The position numbers and the translations under genes are program-made. Shown piece after piece: positions 1 to 9,613 of a DNA stretch of 64,000 nucleotides (its first letter is position 1; the number at the start of each line of letters is the position of its first letter). The stretch covers positions 927,261-991,260 of the forward strand of contig RDEW01000007.1 in the NCBI GenBank assembly GCA_011109175.1, read 5' to 3'. This DNA is from Dicyema japonicum (taxonomy: Eukaryota > Dicyemida > Rhombozoa > Dicyemidae). The notes beneath the pieces were generated by a model. The model worked only from the letters and a program-made list of their open reading frames with translations. It had not been told where the DNA came from and did not search any database.

Positions 1-460
1 CACATATTCCACGGCCGAATTTCTCACGGGGTAAATATAACCTTTCCTATATTCTCAAAGAAATCCCAAGCACAGACCCCCATGGAGTAGATCTCCTTAG
101 CTGTTCGCCTATTTTGTGCCTAAAATAGTGAAAATGAATACTCCACCTATTCATCACAGCCATTACATAGCTAATGAACCACACAGGCATGCACAACCAG
201 TGTAGGCACTTGACAAGGTAAGAATGATCAACTGAGTCATAAGCCTACTTCACATCCACCAACATTGACAAAAGTGATTTTCCATGAGATATAGAAAGGA
301 ACTTATTGATCAAAGTCGTAAAACAATCTGCGATCAAATTCAAACAGATTATTTTCTCTCCTTAAAAAAACTTTCGTGGGTATAGAGTTTCCTTCTGCCT
401 CCTCTAACTCTGACTATGCCCTCTTCAATTCTTTGGATCTCATTTGGGAACACGGCGTTT
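1..460 (-). pseudogene. Internally deleted fragment of R2/R4/CRE-type retrotransposon
   Basis: Read on the minus strand, about 340-110 matches the palm region of the intact-looking element at 47190-47400 nearly base for base: the same stretch about a finger-to-palm segment followed by a Ser-Val-Asp motif. The match then jumps, first to sequence equivalent to about 47580-47645 and then to sequence equivalent to about 48003-48030. This copy is therefore a product of two internal deletions. Bases 340-460 continue as weakly coding-looking sequence upstream on the minus strand. There is no open frame across the copy, so it is dead. The window edge cuts its 3' end. Confidence 0.75.
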
Positions 461-887
461 ACTAAGTAATCCCCTTACTATATAATATAAGTGACCCTTA
501 TCTTTCCAACATTTTTCTTCACTATAGAGAGTGTTAACGTGACCGACTCAATAGCACTTTGCATGTTTTTTATTAATAAAAAATAAAATATTAAATGTGT
601 TCTCATTGCTCGCCTTTTTTTCAAAAAATTCTCCTAAAAGACACTGTATTTGTTGAAAAAAAATTCAACAATCCTTTGCTCCTCAGTTAAGCAACGATAA
701 AATATCACCGATTGAGTTCACAATCATGTTTCCTGACTTCCTTCCAAGACTCATGGATTTTAAGTCTTTCTCCACTATCTTTATGTCATCCTGAATACAA
801 GCACTGATTCTTCCGAATTCACCTCTCTTGCCTTCCGATACCCATATTGGCAAGCATATCACTCAATTCATTATAAATTCTAATTTA
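461..887. other. No gene seen
   Basis: AT-rich sequence with no ORF, RNA gene or repeat that I recognise. It may contain the 3' untranslated region of the HP1-like gene that is transcribed leftward into it. Confidence 0.4.
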
Positions 888-1489
888 TTAGCATAATTGA
901 CACGTATAAGTCCTAATTATGCTGCCTCTCACGATAGCTACAGAGATCACCTCACTCCAAAAGGTAAAATTATAATGAAAATAAAAGTAATAAAAATATC
1001 CGTAAACTAACGTTACCATTGGCATTTTTCTAAAGAAATCAACCAATAATGCGGGGAACACATTCCTGGCATAATTTAGAGGAACCAGTTCGACTTCCCC
1101 GTCATTTTCCCTTTACTTAGACTTACATAAAGTCTACCATTTAATAAGCAGGTTAATATTACCATCCTCATTTGTGATTCCAAGGAGGGATTCGGGACTT
1201 AGATTAAAAACATCATGGCTGTATTGGACGGAAGCATTCTTGGTCTTTTTGCACCAAATCTTATTTTCATAAAATTTGTTTTCTTCATAATCTTTGATTA
1301 AGTAATCGCAGTTAAGATTCTCGACTGGTTCCCAAGTATTATATCGACTAGAATTAGCAATAAGGAATACTTTGAATAGTTCTTCCACTTTATTAAATAA
1401 TAGGTCACTCCACTCGAATCTTCTTTTGAGTCTAATATGCTCTCGACCTCATAGTCGAAGAAAGATTCACCACTCTCATCGATATCCAT
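888..1489 (-). CDS. HP1/CBX-type chromo and chromoshadow protein
   Basis: Heterochromatin protein 1 family: the chromodomain binds methylated histone H3 tails and the chromoshadow domain dimerises. The protein begins MDIDESGESFFDYEVESIL. The chromodomain covers residues about 12-60, with cage aromatics Y13, W35 and Y38 and the NTWEP motif. The chromoshadow domain starts near PESLLGIT and continues through LLIKW and ELVPL to FFRKM. Two micro-introns are required: 1348-1370 (23 nt) and 1111-1137 (27 nt), both GT...AG on the minus strand. Splicing them rejoins both domains in frame. Exons are 1371-1489, 1138-1347 and 1110 downward. The end is uncertain: the frame stays open to a stop at 888-890, giving about 183 aa, but HP1 homology fades after about 1030 and a further intron is possible. 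The family call is firm; paralogue identity (HP1 alpha, beta or gamma) cannot be given. Confidence 0.85.
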
Positions 1490-1569
1490 TAATCAAATAT
1501 TTAAAATTTATTATAATTTTGTATTTATTAAAAATCAAAAAAATATTTAATGTTTTGTTTCTTTTTAAA

Positions 1570-1840
1570 TTAATAGTGCACATGGCAGATACTGGCTTGT
1601 GTGTACTTGATTGAAGAGCATAGGGCCAAGTTGAGGTCTCTGTTAAAGCGTGTCCGAATCACTTGAGTAGTTGTTTGGTGTTGCCGTGGTCTTTGGAATT
1701 TTTTCATTTCACTCCACATGTTGAAAATGCGATGAGAAGACCAATGTACTGAAAAGTCGTTCGTGGGTGTGGAATATCCATAATCTCCAAAATTTTGCCC
1801 TTCAAGATTCTCAAAAAACAACTCCTCCCGAGTATTAGTA
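1570..1840 (-). repeat. Decayed coding-like repeat, related to 39965-40110
   Basis: A stretch of about 100 bp around 1620-1715 resembles 40025-40110: a shared 'gaggtctctg' block, then 'cggaatcac', 'ttagtttgg'-like and 'ccgtggtctt' blocks in the same order and orientation. The minus strand has an open frame of about 83 codons across it, which suggests a retroelement end. I cannot assign it to an element. Confidence 0.45.
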
Positions 1841-2023
1841 TACTTAGATTCACAGCACGGAACTCCCCTAATGAGTTAATCAATAGAGTTGGGGGAAATT
1901 ACTAGTGAATTTCAAATACTATTATTAAGTTATAAAAAAATTAACAAATAATTATATCATTACCCCCAAACAGTGAAATTAGATATTACACATGCAGAAC
2001 ACTAGAAAGTCCGCCGACCACCG

Positions 2024-2587
2024 TTACATGTGGGTGATATGAATACCTTTGTATTGTAAAAAAATGTGGGCATAAAAAACCACAGACTTTCCCCATTCAA
2101 AAAAACAAAATTTGAGCGTACATTTCAATATTGACAGGGAGTCAAGATCACTGAGGAAAAAAGTATAAGACACAACTCTAGAAACAGTTTTAAATCCACC
2201 CAAGTTGACCAATTACATTAGGAGTTAGCCAATCCACTTTGAATGTTAAGAATTCAAATCCCCACATAGAATTAGGTCATTTAAATTAAATGAGGTCGGA
2301 CAAAACCATAGAAGGATTATAAGATAGAGAATATGTACAGTCCAGATATCCCCTTTAGAGAGTAGACACAGTATGACTGACATCCGCAAAGTCAGTTCCT
2401 TACAATTGTTGGGAGTGCCAACCAGGCCACTCATGTAAGATACTGAGTATACCAGGCAATATGGATTTAGTATTGACCTAGAAAGTTTCGATCTGTGGAC
2501 ACATGTAAATTCTATCTTGAGGTTTGAAATCAAAAGTTCAGGTCCTAAGTTTGATACGGGGCATATTAATAATATTAATAGTAACAC
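2024..2587 (-). pseudogene. LINE AP-endonuclease fragment
   Basis: On the minus strand, two frames together look like the endonuclease/exonuclease/phosphatase domain of a CR1/jockey-like LINE. The ILCGDLNS motif (about 2246-2270) matches the conserved GDxN active-site motif. It is followed downstream by an N-L-G-G-F segment and a Y-T-F-F-L-S segment at the spacing seen in these domains. Stops and a frame change interrupt it. No RT follows it leftward before the HP1 gene, so this is an isolated relic. Confidence 0.5.
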
Positions 2588-2722
2588 CAGAGACCACGGT
2601 CACACAAACTTAAACTCTAATATTGACGTAACAAATATCGTAAACAAAACTCAGATAATTTTTGAAAAAATAAATTTATTATTTTCTTTAAATAATTAAT
2701 TAATTCATAATATAAATTGTTC

Positions 2723-5700
2723 ATGGGTGAATCTAAAGTGAGAGAACTTATTATATTAGAAATCCAATAGATTTAAAAGGAAAAGTGGTCCAAAACGGGA
2801 GAAACATGATGACTTGGATTCACTATCAGTTGATGAACTAATAGAACGTTTTGAGTCATTGCTGGTTCGATATAAGCATAATTTAAAGGATGACATGAAT
2901 CTGAGTAACGAGAAGCGAGAGCCTCTAAGGAGGCAGAATACAGAGAAGAAGAGGGACATGCTACGACTTAACATGAAGAGTGAAAAGGTAACGTGTTTTT
3001 GATATGCAGAATAAAATAATGGATCCGACCTATGTGGTGAAGTTACTTAATGATTGGAAAGGCAAGACCGAAGTTCTCAGTCGTATACGGGTGCACCTTG
3101 CAACAAACAAGATTAGTTGGATCAAGTCATTCGGACCTGCTGGACTTCTTTCTCTCCTGAATATCTTGAAAAAGAGCGTGTATGGATTATTTTTAAGCAT
3201 CAGACCTAAAGATATGACGAATGCAGTGGAAGCAGTAAAATGCATTTCATTTTTCATCAATTCACAGGTATTAGTCTTTAAGTGAGGTCAGTACGGAATG
3301 GATGAGGCACTCTCCTTAAAGGAATTTGTCTTCCAGTTGTACAATTGCATAGATAAGGGGAATGATATCCTCAAATATGAGATAATGCGGATATTGGCGG
3401 TTATCACTCTGTACCCGAATGGGTTAATTCGATTTTATATTTCAGTCACTTCATTCTTCTTAATGACCTCAAATTACACTCTGACAGGACTGGAGTCCCC
3501 CGATTTTTATCGGTAGTCCAGGCCGTAGAACAAACATCAAACTTGCAGTTGGGGGTTGTTTTCAGTGGACATTTTAGTCTATGAGTTTGCAGCTAATCAA
3601 CGCTCTTGTCAATACCCCCGACGATTGGGAGTTTAGGCAACATTTGAGATCCGAGATCTTACGACTTGGTTTCTTGGATTTGGTTCATGTAAGATTGACT
3701 TTAACATTTTTTAGAATCTGCAAAACTCTCTTCATGGTGATATCAAAGTCCACGCTGACTTGTTTATCCAACTGATGAACAGTGACCACGCAGAATTTGA
3801 GAGTGCCTTTCAAGAATGCGCCTCCCATTTTGAGTATTTTGTTATTTTATTGCTGAACTATGGATTCCTGTCTCGATGCCATTCGTAAGATTCCCAACAA
3901 GCACATCACTTCGATTCTCCAACATTTGTTGTTTGTTAGGGATGAGCATCCTTTGAGAGAATTATACTTCCAGTTAATAGAGACTTGTGTGGGACAGATT
4001 ATTCTCAGAAAGAATGGCATGGACCCTGACCCAGCTTACCACAGCTTTAATTTCGACGTTGAGGAAATTCTATGTTAGTGGTTTTCTTTATGGAAGGTGG
4101 ATTCGATTCCAAACTGACTGATAATATTAATACTATTGCACAGCTTAAGAGTGAATATGAGGATAAACTTGCTGTTGCTAATACTTGCAAAACTGAAGCT
4201 GAAACTAATGTGGCACTTCTCCAAGAAAAAATTGAAAAATTACAAAATGAGGTTATTATTAAAATTTAACCAGAAATCCGAGTTAATACCTGAGACTAAC
4301 GAATTTGTTGACAAGATTGAGGAAGGCGTTGTTAAATCAGAGGAAGTACTGTCGAGTAGTGATAATGTTCCCCCACCTCCACCACCTCTGATTGGTACTA
4401 AAGTTGCTACTAAAACTGGTGGTACTGTTTCCCCTCCTCCGCCGCCTCTGATTGGTAATAAAGTTGTTAGAAAAACTGGTGATAATATTCCCCCACCTCC
4501 CCCACCTCTGATTGGTAACAAAGCTGCCACAACTTCTGTCGATAATGTTTCACCACCTCCACCGCCTCTGATTGGCAACAAAGCTGCTACAAAAACTGGT
4601 GATGATGTTCCTCCACCGCCTCTGATTGGTAACAAAGCTGCTACAAAAACTGGTGATGATGTTCTTCCACCGCCTCTGATTGGTAACAAAGCTGCTACAA
4701 AAACTGGTGATGATGTTCCTCCACCGCTTCTGATTGGTAACAAAGCTGCTACAAAAACTGGTGATGATGTTCCTCCACCGCCTCTGATTGGTAAAAAAGC
4801 TGCTACAAGTTCTGTCGGTAATGCTCCCCCACCTCCACCGCCTCTGATTGGAGGGAAAATGACTACTGAATCATCACAAAATGTATTTTGTATTTCTATC
4901 TGATAAGATACCAGCACCACCCCCTATGATGGGTAAAAACGTACCACCTCCCCCACCATCGATTGGTGGAAAAGTTCCTCCCCCTCCTACCGGCTCTCAG
5001 CAAAAGAATGCTGTACCAATTGGAATGAAAGCCAAGCCAACCTATTCAAAGTCTCAAGCGGTGACAAAGAGAATTAACTGGGACAAAGTAAATATTTTAT
5101 TAATTTCAGTTGAGACCCCAAAATATAAAGCCTGACTGTATTTGGACTCAATTTGATGACGAGAAACTGGTCGACGAGTCTATCGTTGATAAGACTATTC
5201 ATTTGTTCGCAGTTAAAGAAGTCAAAAGTGAATGCTTTACTAATCATAGAAAGTACTGCTCTCAAGAACGTGAAAGTGAAAGAATTGAAGCTGCTGGACG
5301 GGAAAGCGGCTCAGAATTTCAGTACTGACTTTATGATATTAGACATTATGTTTGGACAGATGCGGAAAAAACCTGAAGAGGTTAAACAAGCATTTTTGGA
5401 ATTGGATTCCCCCATTTTAAGTAGTGCAGTCGTTGAACAGTTCATTAAGAATCTTCCCGGAGATGGATTGGATTCACTCAAGGAAATGGTTGAAGATATC
5501 AGCGAACTAGACGAATGTGAGCAGTACTTGGCTGTGGTTGGAGATATTTGTAATACTCACAGATTTCTCAAGTAAAATCTATCCCACTAAGACTGCAATG
5601 TCTCTCAATCAAACTTGATTACTCTGAACTATTGTCGGACACCAAAACAGTATACCAAGTCCTGATTTAGGCCATCGCTGCTGTGACTAGTGCATCCTCT

Positions 5701-6606
5701 GAAGTAAAAGCAAGTCAAAAGTTCTCGAATATAATTCAACTTATTCTTTCAGTTGGCAACATTCTGAACGCAAATTCAAGGAATGCTGAAACATATGCCT
5801 TCAATTTGAAATATTTGCCCAAAGTGGTCGTAGCTGTTACTGTAGTTGATTGATACAAAATCCTGTGATAATTCGACTAACCTTCTCAACTATATAGCCC
5901 AATTGGCTGAGGAGAAATGTCCGGATTCCCTCAACTTCCCCTCTGAGTTGATATCCTCTTCTAAGGCCTCCAACAGTGAGTGTATTGCTAATGTTTAGTC
6001 AAAAAGGAAGAGATTGTTAGTTCTATTGAACTCATAAAGCGGAATTACGGAAAGATATCAAAGGCTGTCAGCGGCTTCAGCACTAAAGACGAGGATGACA
6101 AGTTCTTGGAAATCTTTGAAGTTGCTGTTGAGTGATCATTCATAGAAACTTGCAGAAGATATGGAAAAGCAGATTGAACTGCTAAGCAAGATGAAGGAAT
6201 GCATGGAGGAGTCCTACTCTATGGTGGCCGACCATTTTTCATTTTCTGAAAAGTCAATGCCTACTAATGAGTTTTTCTCCATAATATCAAAGTTTTGTGC
6301 TCAATTCTCGGTTGCGTTATATAAGCATGGTAGGACTCTGTTCGTGTCAATCAAAAAAACAGACTTGCTGCTGAGAAGAAACAGAAAACAGTGGCTAAGG
6401 CAGTTAAGAGTCAAGAACAGCCTGGTATTGTTATTTATTCAAAATAGTGGTCAATGACGAAGGCTTAATGGATTCACTGTTGGATGCTCTCAAGACCGGT
6501 AAGGCCCTGGATAAAGGTAAGGATCGCAGAAAACGACGTCATCCTGATAGTATGTTACTTCTAATATATTTTAGTGGCTCAATTTATTGATATTAAACTT
6601 GGATAA
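2723..6606 (+). CDS. dia: Diaphanous-related formin
   Basis: Rho-regulated actin nucleator and elongator. All diaphanous modules are present in order: basic N-terminus; GTPase-binding/DID armadillo region (3010-3770, including SWIKSFG and LQLINALVN); dimerisation segment (ILQHLLFVRDE, ILRKNGMDPD, about 3860-4070); coiled coil (4097-4251); proline-rich FH1 (about 4363-5030); FH2 (from INWDK at about 5070 to about 6330, with the lasso region IWTQFDD, KVKELKLLDGK and the GNILNANSRNA signature at about 5755); and a C-terminal DAD, MDSLLDALKTGKA followed by RRKRR. About 16-17 micro-introns are needed, for example 2738-2759, 2988-3009, 3268-3291, 3423-3445, 3555-3577, 3689-3714, 4074-4096, 4252-4273, 4883-4907, 5088-5109 and 5228-5249. 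One junction (3834-3858) lacks a terminal AG. The ATG at 2723 gives a five-codon first exon. The predicted protein is about 1150 aa, close to family length. The autoinhibited DID-DAD architecture is intact. Confidence 0.92.
4363..5010 (+). repeat. FH1 proline-rich tandem repeat within formin
   Basis: About nine units of a short module: a run of 3-6 prolines, LIGNK, then AATKTGDDV or a variant. Units in the middle (about 4590-4800) are nearly identical at the DNA level, about 57-60 bp each, which suggests recent unequal exchange. Two further proline blocks without the module follow the micro-intron at 4883-4907. In formins such stretches bind profilin-actin. Confidence 0.9.
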
Positions 6607-7590
6607 ATTAATTTTATTATTTAAAAATATTATGGTTATTCTTTAAATTTAGTTCTATTAGTTATGACGTTCGGTTGTAACTGCCAGGGCTTTTTTATAT
6701 CCCTTAGTGAAATCTGGGCATCGAAGCCGTGAAAGTCTTTACAATACAAAGGTTAGGAACATAAACTATCCACCAAAGAATTTCAGTAATTTGCGTGTTA
6801 TTCTTTGGTAGGTCTTATTGTCGTCTTTGTTTTCCTTGTAGAGTTGGAGTTTTTGTCGCTATTATTGCTAAACGAACTAGGTTTATTAGTGAAGTTCTCT
6901 TCAACTCTATCCCTTTCGCCTTGCAGCGTTTACGAGAATTTCTTACTCATCCTTCCTTGCCATTTATATTTCTTGAATCATTTAGATCTTCTAAATCTTC
7001 TCAGGAGCCTGCCTTGGTTCCTTGAATTGCTCTAATAATCCTCGTGGAAGCCAAAAGAAATAAAAAAATTCCAAAAGAAGTCCGTATTTCTCGCATCCTA
7101 ACTTTGTTCAGGGTCATCAGGAGTGAGCACTATAGGTGTGCGAGGCAACACCAGACGTTGAGAACTTCGGCCCAGGCACCTTAAAAATGGAAGAGCACAC
7201 AAACGTTGCACAGCCTTTTTTAGTGTTGGAAATATGTTCCAAGAAACCACACAGTTGAATGTAGCTCATCCTCCATGAGACTGCTACTAGAACTCCAATG
7301 ACGGCCCTCCTTTTTTCCTTGATGTCTTTGACTTGTACAATTGCATAGATGTGATGCCTTTCTATTCCACTTCACTTATAACGCTTTGTCAAAGATTTAC
7401 ATTTTTAATTATCGGCTGAGTCAAGCCATCTATCTAACAAAAAACTAGGCCTTAAACCAAAAAACACAACCAACTCAGCCACATAAAAGGTATTTCGGAA
7501 AATCAGAAGTGAGCTATTCACATGAATTACAAAAAAACTACAAAAACCACCAAAAAGAAAAAAACCGAGGAACTGGGGAATGAAGCACTT
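6607..7590. other. Intergenic, no gene recognised
   Basis: AT-rich flank of the formin gene, then sequence with two overlapping plus-strand frames (6795-7035) that have no recognisable motif. Given the retroelement debris immediately downstream, this is probably decayed mobile sequence. Confidence 0.3.
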
Positions 7591-7599
7591 ATTAGACCC

Positions 7600-8300
7600 T
7601 AGCCTGGTTCTTCCAGTATCTCACTTGCTATGATGGTTTCCACAGTAGTTTGCATTCTCCGATATTCGGTCTTTATGAATGATGCCAGAGTACTATATCA
7701 TCCACATGGCTGTCAAATCTCACATTGGTTGGGTGGGGTAGCGACAGCGGAAAGGTATCGAACAGAATTAGTTGAATCGACACCATAGTAACTCCATAGT
7801 TAATCCTAAACAGACTCTGTGCCGCACATAGATCATCCTTATAGAAAACTGGATATGCAGCTCTTGAGTCTCACGGGGACCCTCATTCTGTAAGGTCGCA
7901 TCGGAAGTCTCATGAAAGTCATCTATACATCCAAGAAGAGTGCACTTCTTCTGGTGTACATAGCTTCTAGTCTAAGATCTTAACCACCAAAGGGTAGTTG
8001 TCACAGGGATCGATTGAGTGTCTTATTATGCATCCATGAGCTAGTTTCTGGTACATCAAACACTCAAGATTTTATCAATGGCAGGCAACAGCCCAATTGA
8101 GTGGTAGATGTGAGGATCTTTAGGAGGCCTCCCTGGTTCCGTATAAAATTCAGTTCCGCCATATTCCATTGTCTGAGAACGTTACCAAACTTGAGAGCAC
8201 TTTTGTATAACCAAACATCTCAGGTACCCTTCTGAAGATTATCGGTATCTTGTCAGTCAGGGGGCAATATTCTTAGATTTTCTTTTCTCTTTGGAAAGTG
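7600..8300 (-). pseudogene. Old LINE reverse-transcriptase relic
   Basis: In all three minus frames together, short runs resemble non-LTR RT. There is a PTSTTQ-like segment with a following YQKLAHGCIIRH run (about 8010-8110) and an HVDDIVLWHHS run (about 7670-7710) that could be the catalytic xDD motif. Many stops and frame changes are present. It could be a separate insertion from the better-preserved RT piece to its right. Confidence 0.4.
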
Positions 8301-8639
8301 TTGATTCCTTCTTTGGGGAAGTCTCATTCTCTTCAAACCTACATCCTGTCAGCATCAGTCTTACACTTAAAATCAGCACTGGAATCCGTGAAGAATGTTA
8401 CTGGCATATTCCAATGTATATTCGCATGTACTCCTCTGCGATGTCACTCAGGAAGACGTCCATCCTTTCTAGCTCGACTTCACTATAAACTTTTTATGGA
8501 AGAGAAGGGAGTTTGCTATCAAGAGGTTATCTCAGTTGCCAGATATTAGATCATAACAAACTGGATCCTGGTTTAGACTAGCTCGTGAAGTTCAATCAGA
8601 GGTACCCTGTGATTATCTCAATGCCCTACTCATACGTGG

Positions 8640-9180
8640 TACCGAAAGCTAGGAAACAAACATCTCTAATTTGTTCTCACCGCCCTACGTATCCGTCTGT
8701 TTAGGTTCGGAGGTTGCCATTGTGATTTCAAGTTCTTGAAAGATTGAGTAAAGAATTTTATTGTTTGAGAATTCAATTGCCACATCCCTACTTGTACACG
8801 AGTGCCAATCGTTTATATACGTTACACGAGTCACCTCATCCGTTGGTCAATTCCTCCGATGAGCACAAAATGAAGAGAAATACCATATTTTCTTAACCAT
8901 ACGATGACATTGTCAACGTGTCTTCCAAAAGTCATAAGAGAATCGAAAGTGACTCCCAAAACTTTCACTTTGTAGGCATTTGTTTCCGTAAGGGGTTAAT
9001 TTGAGAACCCCAGATATGCCTGAAAGAAATTAAGAGTTTAAGAGATTACCAAGGTCTAATTAAGGTATATCCAGTTCCCAAGGTCAGTGGAACGCATCCT
9101 TTCCAAGTTCAGTCCATCCATGTACGCCATCATGGGAACCTATCAAGTGCAATAGGAAGGGGCGAGATCCTTATTGGATG
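8640..9180 (-). pseudogene. CR1/jockey-like RT C-terminal fragment
   Basis: The minus strand reads KVKVLGVTFDSLMTFGRHV (about 8905-8970). This is the conserved 'lGvtfD..ltf..Hi' block that follows the palm in CR1/jockey RTs, and it matches the block in the fragment at 13556-14128. The frame is broken on both sides. Confidence 0.55.
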
Positions 9181-9214
9181 CCTGCCAGGAACCGGGCGTC
9201 TCCTGAGACAAGTG

Positions 9215-9520
9215 GAGTTTTTTATTTTATTTATTTAAAACAAAAATCACAGAAAAAATAAAAGAGAGTGAGGGCCGTCAGGTGATCTCGGCCTCCTTAA
9301 GCTGCCGCCTTGTCTTTTCTCGGTGTTCTTCCCAAGAGCCGACACACTTTTTGTATAGATGAATCACTTTTAGGAATTTTTGAGGTTTCAACGGGGCTCC
9401 CGTTCTCCTCACGAGTTCCTCGAACGGGGTTGGCTTTAGTGGCGAAGAGAACCTTGGTAGGGTCCTCGTTCTATTTCTTGGAAGGAGCCTATTTTCTTTA
9501 GGTTGGTAGGATAATGCAGT
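9215..9520 (-). repeat. 3' end of CR1-like LINE (copy 1)
   Basis: This region is about 80% similar by eye to 41555-41850 over its whole length, including an AT-rich end at the low-coordinate side, a 'cctcggtgtt' block, a 'cgacacactt' block and a 'gaacggggttgg' block. In the second copy it directly follows RT sequence on the minus strand, so it is the 3' terminal part of the LINE. Confidence 0.6.
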
Positions 9521-9613
9521 TATTAAAATGAGAATAATTAATAAAAATTTCTTAAAATTATTTCTATAAATAATTGATATTTAAAATAAATTTATTAAAG
9601 CATTTATATTGTG

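Noticed and set aside
1372-1614. Plus-strand 80-codon ORF
   Set aside because: It lies antisense to the chromodomain exon and has no motif.
4240-4920. Long glycine-rich ORF antisense to the formin FH1
   Set aside because: It is the complement of proline codons. The sense strand has conserved formin domains on both sides and matching intron sites.
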